A stretch of DNA of 64,000 nt from Jaenimonas drosophilae (Eukaryota > Euglenozoa > Kinetoplastea > Trypanosomatida > Trypanosomatidae). This document shows, in pieces, positions 18,456 to 27,329 of the stretch. The stretch covers positions 1 to 64,000 of the forward strand of contig JASAON010001633.1 in the NCBI GenBank assembly GCA_030849065.1, in the 5' to 3' direction. The notes beneath the pieces were generated by a model. That model ran no database searches. It saw only the letters and a list, made by a program, of their open reading frames with translations, and had not been told where the DNA came from. Within the stretch, counting starts at the first letter, position 1. Every line of letters starts with the position of its first letter. A program made the translations under genes and the position numbers.

Positions 18456-18927
18456 ATGGACCGCCTTGTGGCAATGCGAATGCACTAAACATGATGTGTG
18501 AGGTGCATTGCTGCCGAACAAGGTACTGTCTTCGGTGCGGAGTCGTAGCGTAAACATTTCCATCCCTGGTCTATAGTTGTAACCCTGAGATTCATAAGCG
18601 CAGATTCCTTTATCATGACCTACCACTATCCGTTGTCGCCATTGGTTCATTCTTTGCCTTGATTAGGACCTTCTGGTGACTCTTTTTCACTAGTCACACC
18701 CACTAGGCTCTATTCTGACGCTCCGCCGCCAGCCGTACACAGGCCGCTCTTGCCCCATCCATCCGGACGATTCAATTGTTGAGGTTGAGGATCCACTTGT
18801 ACACCTTTCGGCGTGTTCCTACTTCTCACATCGCGAGTCTTTTTTTAAACAAACCCTGTTTTCGAAGCCCTACAATCATTCAGTAATACCACCATATTAT
18901 CATCAACTCATTTTTCCCGCTATCTTC
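18456..18927. other. Intergenic spacer upstream of TMEM164-like gene
   Basis: 472 bases, no gene. Candidate acceptor AG at 18882-18883 (ATCATTCAG), 45 bases before the ATG, behind a T-run at 18839-18846. Confidence 0.5.
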
Positions 18928-19842
18928 ATGACCTCTTTTCTCTCCGCTGCAGTCTCACTCATTGAGCGCGTGGTTCCAGATGCAGCGGCCAGCATCCTTG
19001 AGAAAGTGGCGGCGTGCAGTGGCCTGCGCTGGGGCCCGACTCCTCTCAACACGTTTTGGTTTCAGTCGCCAAAAATCCACCTCTTCCTCTTCGTTGCCGT
19101 TCCTGTGGGCTACTGTGGAACGCTCATGTACCTTTCCCGGGGCCACCATCGTGAGGCGGTGCAGCAACTCCAGGTGAAAACAGCAGGTCGCTCCACCCGC
19201 AGCTGGGTTAATCGAGCCATCAGTTCAACCCTGCTTGTGTGCTTTGCTTCTCAAATTTACACGAAGTCTATCCGCCCTCAACCGCTAATTCAGCTAGGGT
19301 GGCTGCTGATGCCATGCCATCTCATCACCCTCGGGTGGATCGCGGTGTTTATTCGCAGCTCTCCGGAGCACTACGCCGAAAGCTGCTACCTCGCAACACT
19401 CTTAACCGACTGGTCGTGGGGCCCGATTATGGCCGCGGCACAGCCAGACTGGAGTGACCATCAGTACCCCTTCGAAGGCTACATCTTCGTCATTCACCAT
19501 GGTCTGCTACTGCTCCTTCCGTGGTACTTTGCCGCGCGCTATGATGTTCTAAAGATGAACTGGAAGCACCTGGGACAGCTTACGTGGATTCCCACCATGA
19601 TCAACTTTGGCTTCTACACCCCCTACTCGATCCTCTCCGGATTGAACCTGAACTACATGCTATACCCTCCCCCTGTAAAGGGGCTCCCAGCCTTCCTGAA
19701 CCAGCCACTCTACCGACCCGTTGTTGCCGTGATTCTGGTTCCGCTCTCCGTGGTGTCAAACACGGTCTACCAAGGCCTTGGGAAACTGACACGAGGCTTG
19801 ATTTCAGGGGTGAAGGGCATCACCCGAAAACTTCGTGCTTAG
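18928..19842 (+). CDS. Multipass membrane protein, TMEM164-like
   Basis: A 304-aa protein with about six or seven hydrophobic segments: around residues 50-68 (IHLFLFVAVPVGYCGTLMYL), 96-112, 120-140 (LLMPCHLITLGWIAVFI), 150-170, 190-212 (YIFVIHHGLLLLLPWYF), 222-245 and 272-290. The paired histidines in the fifth segment, the PCH motif in the third and the overall spacing resemble the TMEM164 family, which in animals acylates ether phospholipids; this assignment is by pattern recall and is not certain. The C-terminus is basic (KGITRKLRA), consistent with cytosolic exposure. The ATG at 18928 is the first after the acceptor AG at 18882-18883. Confidence 0.8.
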   Translation: MTSFLSAAVSLIERVVPDAAASILEKVAACSGLRWGPTPLNTFWFQSPKIHLFLFVAVPVGYCGTLMYLSRGHHREAVQQLQVKTAGRSTRSWVNRAISSTLLVCFASQIYTKSIRPQPLIQLGWLLMPCHLITLGWIAVFIRSSPEHYAESCYLATLLTDWSWGPIMAAAQPDWSDHQYPFEGYIFVIHHGLLLLLPWYFAARYDVLKMNWKHLGQLTWIPTMINFGFYTPYSILSGLNLNYMLYPPPVKGLPAFLNQPLYRPVVAVILVPLSVVSNTVYQGLGKLTRGLISGVKGITRKLRA

Positions 19843-20161
19843 GTCGCCGTGGGCAGCCATTCTCCCCATGTCTTGTGGTTCTTCATGCTGAACACATGCG
19901 ACTGCCTTCTCACAGTGACGGTTTTACCAATTTCCTTCTAACACAATGAACTCTGAAGGTTATTACGAATACCGCAACTCAATGATTTCAATGTGTATTC
20001 CCTCGCGTGCATTCCTACATTCATTCTCCTTCGTTGGTGATGGTTTCTTTCGGCAAGTTCAGTGTTTTTTTCGGGTACTCCCTCTCATCATCATCTCAGG
20101 CTCCGAAGGTCTTCCCTTCCACATCCCGTTTCGTACCTCTACCATCCCACTCTCACACAAG
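19843..20161. other. Spacer upstream of NOP58 (with in-frame open 5' extension)
   Basis: 319 bases. The NOP58 frame stays open back to an ATG at 19946, but those 72 codons cross the pyrimidine tract and have no family counterpart, so they are treated as untranslated. Confidence 0.6.
20060..20099 (+). promoter_or_regulatory. Spliced-leader acceptor for NOP58
   Basis: Tract TTTTTTTCGGGTACTCCCTC plus TCATCATCATCTCAG, AG at 20098-20099, 62 bases before the ATG at 20162. Confidence 0.65.
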
Positions 20162-21436
20162 ATGGTCTACGCTTTGCTTGAGCTGCCTGCTGGCGTGGCG
20201 CTGTTCAAGGTGGACGGCGACAAGCGCAAGATGAAGGCCCTGCTGCACTTCAAGAGCACCGCTGATGCCCTCGAGACCACGACCCAGCTTGTGAATGGAG
20301 AGCTCTCCAAGCCTGTCCGTAAGTTCCTCAAGAAGAACTTCCTTGAGAAGGAGATCTCCGAGGAGCTGGCGGTGGCCGATGCGAAGCTCGCCAAGGCCAT
20401 CAAGGATACCCTCTCCATCCCCTGTGTCTTTGGCGATGATACTCTCCCCACCTTCCGTGCCCTGAAGGAGAACCTCACTGCCATCCTCGAGGAGATCACC
20501 CCTGAGCAGCTGAGCCAGACCGCCCTCGGTTTGGCCCACAATCTCAACCGCTACAAGCTCAAGTTCTCCCCCGATAAGGTGGATATGATGGTCGTGCAGG
20601 CGGTGGCTCTCCTGGAGGATCTAGACAAGGAGGTGAACAAGTACGCCATGCGCGCCCGCGAGTGGTACGGCTGGCACTTCCCCGAGATGGGCAAGATTGT
20701 GAACGACAATGTCCACTACGCCAAGATTGTTCTCGCCATGAAGACCCGCTTCAACGCCCGTGACACCGACTTCTCCGACTTCCTCGAGGAGGAGGTGGAG
20801 CAGAAGGTGAAGGATGCGGCGATGGTGTCCATGGGAACGGAGATTGCCGAGGAGGATATCGAGAACATCTCTCGTCTCTGCACCGAAGTTGTAGCGGCTG
20901 CCGCCTACCGCAACTCCCTCAGCACCTACCTGTCCTCTCGTATGCAGGCCATCGCTCCAAACCTCACCACTATGGTGGGTGAGCAGATTGGCGCCCGCCT
21001 CATCCAGAAGGCTGGCTCCTTGTTGACCCTAGCCAAGTACCCCTCCTCCACGGTTCAGATCCTCGGTGCGGAGAAGGCTCTCTTCCGTGCGCTGAAGCAG
21101 CGTCAGGCCACCCCCAAGTACGGTATTCTCTACAACGCCTCCATCGTGGCCAAGGCTGCCCCGGCCCAGAAGGGAACCATGTCTCGTGTGCTCGCCGCAA
21201 AGGCCTCTCTTAGTGCTCGCATCGATTCATTCGGCGAAGGAGACAACACCCCCGCGCTGGAGTACCGCAGCAAGGTGGAGGGCCGCCTGAAGGCCTTTGA
21301 GGAGGGCATCACCTACGGCAACAGCGGCAACGCCCGTGGTGCGGGCTCAGGTTTCCAGGGCGGTCGCGGAGGTGCCGCTGGCGGCTTCAAGCGCCCACGC
21401 ATGGACGGCAATAGCGGCTTCAACCGTGGCCGGTAA
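20162..21436 (+). CDS. NOP58: Nucleolar protein NOP58, box C/D snoRNP core
   Basis: A 424-aa Nop56/Nop58-family protein. Role: scaffold of box C/D snoRNPs, bridging fibrillarin and the Snu13-bound kink-turn for rRNA 2'-O-methylation in the nucleolus. Seen: N-terminal domain starting MVYALLELPAGVALFKV, the coiled-coil region including LAHNLNRYKLKFSPDKVD and AREWYGWHFPEMGKIV, and the Nop domain with ISMGTE-like and GARLIQKAGSLLTLAKYPSS motifs, followed by ILGAEKALFRALK. These segments match Nop58 more closely than Nop56. The tail, about residues 385-424, is Gly/Arg-rich (RGAGSGF, GGRGGAAGG) instead of the Lys-rich KKE tail of yeast and human proteins. Start 20162 follows the acceptor and matches the family N-terminus. 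Confidence 0.96.
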   Translation: MVYALLELPAGVALFKVDGDKRKMKALLHFKSTADALETTTQLVNGELSKPVRKFLKKNFLEKEISEELAVADAKLAKAIKDTLSIPCVFGDDTLPTFRALKENLTAILEEITPEQLSQTALGLAHNLNRYKLKFSPDKVDMMVVQAVALLEDLDKEVNKYAMRAREWYGWHFPEMGKIVNDNVHYAKIVLAMKTRFNARDTDFSDFLEEEVEQKVKDAAMVSMGTEIAEEDIENISRLCTEVVAAAAYRNSLSTYLSSRMQAIAPNLTTMVGEQIGARLIQKAGSLLTLAKYPSSTVQILGAEKALFRALKQRQATPKYGILYNASIVAKAAPAQKGTMSRVLAAKASLSARIDSFGEGDNTPALEYRSKVEGRLKAFEEGITYGNSGNARGAGSGFQGGRGGAAGGFKRPRMDGNSGFNRGR

Positions 21437-22236
21437 AAATGCTCCTACAACGAAGTGCGTTCGTTGAGAGCATGTGTGTGCGTGAAGGGCGTTCCTTCCA
21501 CACCTTTTGTTTCCGTTCCGTCCATAACAACATCTAATCGAGAATAAACATACCATTCCACCTACTCCCTGCGGTCTGTTATGCGATGGTACCAGAGGAG
21601 GTGAGTTCAGTCGTACGTGTGTTTGGGTGGAGGAGTGCCCGAGGGCCGTCACTGTGAGTCCACCTCGCACCTCCATCCATGGTTCCACTTTGACTGTACT
21701 ATGATCATCCTGCTTGATGCCAGTCGCAGACGCAGCTGCTGTGTTTAGTTAAGATTCGGAAAAGAAGAAAAATATGAATTCCAACATGAAGAGATGAAGC
21801 GGTTTCTGCCTCCTCTGCGGATGGGATTAGGTGGTGTGCGAGGGCAATTGTGGCATGGCAAGCGGGACCCCTTTGGCCGTACTGATGGCCAAAGAGTGCC
21901 GCACTGTTGTCTCTGCTGCGTTGTTGCCCCCCACCTCTCGTATAAGTTTCGCGCAGAGGAGGTCGTCACTGAGGAGACTGGGAGCTCTTCCTGTTTTTTT
22001 CTGATCTTCAAGCTGTGTGTGCTGTCTCACGGAGGGGGGGGGAAGGACAGCTTCCTCCGCCAAGGTAAAACCTGAGCTGTACAGTAATGATTCACTAACA
22101 ACACCTTTCCCTTATCTTGTTTTTTTCTTCTTCTCAACACTGCGAAGGCCACTACTTTCTGTGGAGTGAAGAGTACTCGCCGAGGGCATGTATAAGTGGC
22201 TGATCAAGAACACAAAACCAAGACCCTTCTCCAGCG
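21437..22236. other. 800-base spacer between NOP58 and DUF1796 gene
   Basis: Holds an ATG-initiated 93-codon ORF at 21794-22075 (see findings), a run of nine G at 22034-22042 and a strong pyrimidine tract at about 22103-22138 with AG at 22146-22147 that serves the next gene. Confidence 0.5.
22103..22147 (+). promoter_or_regulatory. Spliced-leader acceptor for the DUF1796 gene
   Basis: CCTTTCCCTTATC followed by TTTTTTTCTTCTTCTC and AG at 22146-22147, 90 bases before the ATG at 22237. Confidence 0.6.
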
Positions 22237-23475
22237 ATGCTTGGGTGTAGCAGATTGCTGCGCAGTTGCCGTAGCATCGAGGACCTTACGCAGACGAGAA
22301 AGGTAGTTTCTCTGGGCGGTTGGTGCGGGCCTGCCCTCATTCTTGGCAAGATGGGTCTGCGTACGGAGGCTTACCCTCTCGACTTCAGCCGCTGCACCCT
22401 GGATGGGGTTATTCACTTCGTGAAGAACGGCTTCGGTGAGGGATTCTACCCTCCCGGCCCACCACCCTTCCATCCTGAGTGTGTGGGTCCGTGGATTCTG
22501 TACCGCGGCCAGCACACCGCCTTTGCTCACTTTGATCTCAACAAGCCGGAGGTGCAAGCTCACTTTGAGGTCAAGTTTCAAAGGTTTCGCGCCATCATTG
22601 ACGAGCCACAACATCCCATCACCTTTATGCGAACGGTGGTGGCCCGCCATCCGATGCAGGAGCTCCAGCTGGCGCAGCAGCTTGAGGCCGCCCTCCATCA
22701 GCGCAATCCCAATTTGAACTTCGAGGTGATTTACGTCGTCCATGAACAAGGGTTAGTTGCTCCTGTGGTTCAGCTAGCCCCGCTGTCTGCGCGCAGCTCC
22801 TTGTGGACCATCAGCTACGACCTCCGTCAAGATCCCGACGCTACTTTGTTTGACCGAACACAATCTCGCTACGAGTACATCTTGCGCCAACAACTTCAAT
22901 GTGAAGGGGCACAACCGCCTCTCGATTCGGGGTCTGGCCGGCCTCGTGTTGGACTGGCCAACGGCCTCACTCTCGTCTGTGACGACGCTCGCCGCGTTCT
23001 TCTATCTCACCGGGATGAAGCCCTTCCCTCTCCACCCATGCAGCACCGGGTGGAGGATGTGAGCTACGACGATTGTACCGTCAGTCGCTTTCCTTGGCTT
23101 TCCCATGACAACCTTGCCCTAATTGAGGGCATCGCCAGTGTGGGCGGCACCTGTATAGGGGTGGGAAGCACCGAGATGTTGGTGAGCTCCACCATACCCG
23201 GGTGCCGCAAGTGTCGCTACTGCGGTAACGCAGACATGCACAGCGCAGCAACGGCTGCTGCTTCTGGGGCACTGAATAGGTCACTCTCACCCCCACACCG
23301 CCCGTTCACCCAGGAAGAGGATGAGCTGCTGCTGGTACACCTCTGTGCCATCTTGACTGGGGAGGATAAGGTGGAGGCTGTGGAGGCGGTAGCACATGAG
23401 CTGAAACGCACCTCCTTTGAGGTGATTGCAAGGATTCAGTTCCTGACCAACTCCAGCACCAAAATCATGGATTGA
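22237..23475 (+). CDS. DUF1796-type (papain-like peptidase fold?) protein with Myb-like C-terminus
   Basis: A 412-aa protein. The N-terminal half resembles the DUF1796 family (putative papain-like cysteine peptidases): VSLGGWCGPALILGKMGLR with Cys30 in the family's conserved position, followed by YPLDFSRCTLDGVIHFVKNGF and a later FEVIYVVHEQG strand. Peptidase activity is a family-level prediction only. Residues about 324-332 carry a CRKCRYCG cysteine cluster, which could bind metal. The C-terminal part, about 355-405, opens FTQEEDELLLVHL and continues VEAVAHELKRTSFEVIARIQFL, a Myb/SANT-like pattern with Phe in place of the first Trp. The ATG at 22237 follows a good acceptor. Cellular role unknown. 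Confidence 0.8.
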   Translation: MLGCSRLLRSCRSIEDLTQTRKVVSLGGWCGPALILGKMGLRTEAYPLDFSRCTLDGVIHFVKNGFGEGFYPPGPPPFHPECVGPWILYRGQHTAFAHFDLNKPEVQAHFEVKFQRFRAIIDEPQHPITFMRTVVARHPMQELQLAQQLEAALHQRNPNLNFEVIYVVHEQGLVAPVVQLAPLSARSSLWTISYDLRQDPDATLFDRTQSRYEYILRQQLQCEGAQPPLDSGSGRPRVGLANGLTLVCDDARRVLLSHRDEALPSPPMQHRVEDVSYDDCTVSRFPWLSHDNLALIEGIASVGGTCIGVGSTEMLVSSTIPGCRKCRYCGNADMHSAATAAASGALNRSLSPPHRPFTQEEDELLLVHLCAILTGEDKVEAVEAVAHELKRTSFEVIARIQFLTNSSTKIMD

Positions 23476-23634
23476 TGAAGTGGAGTGGCACACGTCGTGC
23501 GTTGAGTCCAATACCTGCACCACAAAGGGTGGAATGGCGAATGCTGGCGACGGAGTAGTTGATGCATAGGGGAGGCTTCACGTTGTTATTTGTGTGCTGA
23601 ACTCGCGATTGATGGATGATCATCATTCTTCTCG

Positions 23635-24585
23635 ATGACTTTGCCCAACCAAAGAGAAGTACATACGCCAAGGAGCAACCCATCATCGCCGAAGAGGATA
23701 TTCGAGGGAGACATTGGTGGCGAGAGAATGCCAGTGATGGTTCCTTCATCGATCGCCTCTCGGCGAGTCTTCTCCCCAACGGATATTGCCAACGCATTCG
23801 CTGCGATTAGCCACAGCCAAATCTTCAACTCCGGTCCTCTTGAGCGCTTCGTGACGCGACGTGGTGGACTCGAGGATTGCGGCCATCACCGCTGCCACAT
23901 GGAGATGCCTCTGCGGTATCTGGAAGCTGGCCGAGACAATGCGCGCCATCACCTCCCTCCAGAGCTACTTCACGTCTATGAAGGCCTTCTGCACGAGGCA
24001 CACGCCTTCATTTATGATCGGCTCGCCATGGTTGGTATCCGGCGCGATGCCTCACTTCTCGCAAACCTCAGCGCGAAGTCGGTCCTTCGTGTGCTTCGTT
24101 ACCCTGTTGGGGTGGGCTGCAGGCCTCATGTGGATCCAGGCCTCTGTACTGCCCTCCTTGGAGGCAGCACTGAGGGGTTGGAGTTGAACGTGGTGGATGT
24201 TGCCCAGGAGGTGGATGGTGTACCTGGATCGTACAGGTATGACTTGAACTCGGATGGGGTAAATCCACTAGATGAGCTCAAACACTGGCAACCCGCCAGA
24301 GACTTCCTCTTGCGCGGTCATCGAGACAGAGAGATGATGATAAATGATGATCATGATGTTGATGATGTGTTGGTGCTAACGGGAAACATGATGGAAGTGG
24401 CTTCTCGTGGCGAACAGCGGTCGGTGCTACATCGTGTGCGGCAGGACTGGTCTGCTGGCGATGTGGTGAGAAGGGAAGAGCCCAAGGATGCGGTGGCGGA
24501 TGTACGGTTCAACATCATTGTGGAGCTGCGACCTGCTCGTCCGAAAGAATGGTACCGCCTCAGTGCCACACCTTGCGAAGTGTAG
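23635..24585 (+). CDS. 2-oxoglutarate/Fe(II)-dependent oxygenase-like protein
   Basis: A 316-aa protein whose second half has the ligands of the 2OG-Fe(II) double-stranded beta-helix: H165-x-D167 in RPHVDPGLCTAL, distal His266 in SVLHRV, and Arg291 in VRFNIIVELRP, which would bind the 2-oxoglutarate carboxylate. Before it, RVLRYPVGVG is the usual strand leading into HxD. The layout is closest to the isopenicillin-N-synthase-like group; the substrate is unknown. Two acidic or low-complexity insertions (around 205-255, including MMINDDHDVDD) sit between HxD and the distal His. The start is uncertain: ATG 23635 gives a polar N-terminus of about 30 residues, while Met32 (codon 23728) is also possible. 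Confidence 0.8.
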   Translation: MTLPNQREVHTPRSNPSSPKRIFEGDIGGERMPVMVPSSIASRRVFSPTDIANAFAAISHSQIFNSGPLERFVTRRGGLEDCGHHRCHMEMPLRYLEAGRDNARHHLPPELLHVYEGLLHEAHAFIYDRLAMVGIRRDASLLANLSAKSVLRVLRYPVGVGCRPHVDPGLCTALLGGSTEGLELNVVDVAQEVDGVPGSYRYDLNSDGVNPLDELKHWQPARDFLLRGHRDREMMINDDHDVDDVLVLTGNMMEVASRGEQRSVLHRVRQDWSAGDVVRREEPKDAVADVRFNIIVELRPARPKEWYRLSATPCEV

Positions 24586-24737
24586 CGCCAGTGAGCGCGG
24601 GTGCGGGTGGGTGAGTGCGCTACGTGGGGTTTGTCTGTGGCCCTGACAATTTTTCTTCCGAGACGCTAAGTACATCCATATTCATGTGTATGTGTGTGTA
24701 AACGCCAGCGCCCCACACATCGCTCTTCATGTTCTAC

Positions 24738-24768
24738 CTTCTTGCTTTCTCTTTCGTATCTTTTGCAG
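24738..24768 (+). promoter_or_regulatory. Spliced-leader acceptor for the TBC-domain gene
   Basis: CTTCTTGCTTTCTCTTTCG tract then ATCTTTTGCAG, AG at 24767-24768, 21 bases before the ATG at 24790. It excludes the upstream in-frame ATG at 24694. Confidence 0.7.
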
Positions 24769-24789
24769 GTTGTTCATTTTTTGGGCACC

Positions 24790-27099
24790 ATGGGTCGCAG
24801 CGATGCCGACGATGCTCGACATCGAACCAACTCGAAGGAGCTCGCAGCAGCACAGGGTCCGTTGCGCCGTTCTGCGGTGTTGGAGGCGATGCAGTCAAGC
24901 AAGCGAAGCAGCTCCGGAAGCCGAGGAGTAGATACGTGGTCTGGCTTGCTAACGCAAGTTGCCCAAAGGAACACTGCCTCGGCCGCTTCAACAACCTCTT
25001 CGATGAACGCAAGCCCCGAACGGCTGAGCACCTTCCTTACTAACCTGTCCAAGGATGAGGAAGGTTTGAGTGCTGCTGCAATGCTTAAGCAACCGATAAC
25101 CAAGGCTGACATGCTTGCCAGTCTTCAACTACTCATTGCCAGGGATAATGATCAACGCGAACACACCCGTCGACGGGTGGTATCGTTGCGTACCAACGAG
25201 GAGCGTGAGCGTCAAGCTCACACGAACGATGCGGAAGAATGCATCGAGAATATGCCGGTGCGCATCGTACTTCACACATTGTTGGAGGACGCTCGGAATC
25301 GCTGGACGCAATGCGTTCGAGGCCGCGTGAGTACCCTGCAGGAGGCAGCCGCAGCGGCATCGACGCAGTACCAGCGCGAGCGAAGCAGCCGCAAGTCCAT
25401 GTCATCGGCTGCGGCTGAGTCGGCTGCCTCTCCACGACGAGGATCGGGATCCTCGATGTCCTCCGTCGATGCCTCCTCCTCTGCCTCCGCAGATGATAGC
25501 AGCTCCAACGAAGACGAAGAGGAGCCCATTGACATTGGGCCTCCATCCACCGAGGCGTTGTATGAGTGCCTTGTCAGTGGCTTGAACAGTGAGGCAACGC
25601 AGAAGCTGGTTGAGGCGGAACTCCTGGGCTTGGACAATGACCCCGACATGGAGGACAGTCTCTCCATGCTCGACGCCACAGGGGTGGAGGAGTACGGGGT
25701 GAGCTCAGCCTTTAGACCCTTCATTGGCCTCATGGCTGAGTTCCCTTCCTTGGTTCCGCCACCAGAGATGCTCCGAGCGATGTTGGCCCCTCTGGGACCG
25801 GACTTCCTCGAACCCTACGTCCCCGACGGCCATTTTGATGCATCCCTTGACAAGGCCGAGGCACAGCTCGACCTTTTGCTGCGGCGCGGCCATCAGCCAG
25901 AAGCCCTGCGATCGATGTTGCTGAGTGGCCTGCATCCCTCTCTCCGTCGGATTGCCTACGCAAAAGCTCTGCAGCTCGGGCTGACGGTTAGCGATGGCCA
26001 ACCGCAACGTTCGCGAGAGGGCAATCACTTCCCGACCAACTACCTTGGTGCGTACCTTGGCTGTGCCAGTAGGCTGGGGAAGGAGGTGGTCCGACGCGGA
26101 GCGGAGATCCAGGCAGAGCTTACAGCGGCCCCATCTTCTCCATCCAGCCGAAAAACCAGCTCCTCATCTTCACTGGGCCAAGGGTTCCAAGGAGCCATGA
26201 CGGTGATGCTTGCCACCGACATTGCCACAAGCGTTGGAGATTGCGATCGCTTCTTCATTTACGAGGACGAGGTGAACTGCGTGGTTCCTGGGGTCTTGCT
26301 GGGGGGCATGAATCTCCCAGAGATGCTCCAGAGAACGCTGACACAGCTTGGACGTGGCACAGATGCACTCGACTCCTACGTGGTTGTACGAAGTGCGGTG
26401 TCGGTGGAGGGAGAGACCCACTCACCCACCTCACCTAATGCACGCCAGGACGACTTGTTGAGTGTCTTTGTGCCACTGCGCGGGGTATCTCTTCTGTGCG
26501 CTCCACTCTGCAACGTCACGGGCGACGTTGCGGAGGTCGCTGAGCTCTTTGCTGCCATGACGGCACAGATTTGGGGACGCTTTCAAGGACCCACCCCTGA
26601 GCTTTTGCAGTGTTGCTGGATCTTTGAGAGTCTCGTCGCACATTATGCCCTTCCAGCTTGTGTTCATGCCACTCGGGTGTTGCGGCTTCCGCCTCTTCGT
26701 CTGGCAATAGAGTGGATGGTGACGGGCTTCGCACAACTTCTCTCTCCACAAGAAACACTGACGCTGTGGGATATGATGCTGGCCCTTCATGTCAATGAGC
26801 TAGTGGATCGTAGCGCGCTCTCCGCCAACGTTGGTCCATGCCGGGTTGCTGCAGCGCTTGAGGAGAGCCGATCGCGTCCAGGCGCACGGACTGCGAAGAA
26901 GACAACGACGGTGGGTGAGAGTTTTGCTCCCTGCAGTCTGTGGATCCTTCCGGTGATGGCTGCCAGCCTCTTCTGCTTTCGTGCAGGTTTGGTGGAGAAC
27001 TGCGAGACCCAGGAAGAGATGCGTGCGGTCTTCTCCGTTGGCTACCAGATCCGCTGCCGTCCATTAATTCAGTCTTTGCTCTTCACGGGGAAGTGCTGA
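24790..27099 (+). CDS. TBC-domain (Rab GAP-like) protein related to TBC1D19
   Basis: A 769-aa protein. The N-terminal 370 residues are hydrophilic, with a Ser-rich acidic stretch around 205-255. From about residue 375 (LLSGLHPSLRRIAYAKALQL) to the end the pattern follows a TBC domain of TBC1D19 type: TDIATSVGDCDRFFIYEDEV, FVPLRGVSLLCAPLCNV, PPLRLAIEWMVTGFAQLLSP, then LTLWDMMLAL and LPVMAASLFCFRAGL. TBC domains normally accelerate GTP hydrolysis by Rab GTPases using IxxDxxR and YxQ fingers; here the first reads LATDIAT, without the arginine, and the glutamine finger is not evident, so GAP activity is doubtful. The start at 24790 (MGRSDADDARH) lies 21 bases after a strong acceptor. Confidence 0.82.
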   Translation: MGRSDADDARHRTNSKELAAAQGPLRRSAVLEAMQSSKRSSSGSRGVDTWSGLLTQVAQRNTASAASTTSSMNASPERLSTFLTNLSKDEEGLSAAAMLKQPITKADMLASLQLLIARDNDQREHTRRRVVSLRTNEERERQAHTNDAEECIENMPVRIVLHTLLEDARNRWTQCVRGRVSTLQEAAAAASTQYQRERSSRKSMSSAAAESAASPRRGSGSSMSSVDASSSASADDSSSNEDEEEPIDIGPPSTEALYECLVSGLNSEATQKLVEAELLGLDNDPDMEDSLSMLDATGVEEYGVSSAFRPFIGLMAEFPSLVPPPEMLRAMLAPLGPDFLEPYVPDGHFDASLDKAEAQLDLLLRRGHQPEALRSMLLSGLHPSLRRIAYAKALQLGLTVSDGQPQRSREGNHFPTNYLGAYLGCASRLGKEVVRRGAEIQAELTAAPSSPSSRKTSSSSSLGQGFQGAMTVMLATDIATSVGDCDRFFIYEDEVNCVVPGVLLGGMNLPEMLQRTLTQLGRGTDALDSYVVVRSAVSVEGETHSPTSPNARQDDLLSVFVPLRGVSLLCAPLCNVTGDVAEVAELFAAMTAQIWGRFQGPTPELLQCCWIFESLVAHYALPACVHATRVLRLPPLRLAIEWMVTGFAQLLSPQETLTLWDMMLALHVNELVDRSALSANVGPCRVAAALEESRSRPGARTAKKTTTVGESFAPCSLWILPVMAASLFCFRAGLVENCETQEEMRAVFSVGYQIRCRPLIQSLLFTGKC

Positions 27100-27329
27100 A
27101 CCGACGTCTGAGCACTCACTAATTTGGCACGGAACCCGTACGTTCAAATCATCGCGTTGAAGATGCCTCTGAGAGCATCTGCTACATCATCTTTGCTACA
27201 CCTCGTGCATACTTCTGCAACTCTTCAAATCAATGTGCTACACTGTGACGTGTCAGCTCATGTATTCACTCGTTCATTGCGTCTCGTTGTGTTTACGTGC
27301 GTGTCTGTGTAGGTGCGTAGTTGGGATAG

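Noticed and set aside
19946..20161. 72-codon N-terminal extension of NOP58
   Set aside because: Crosses the pyrimidine tract and acceptor; the family N-terminus begins exactly at 20162.
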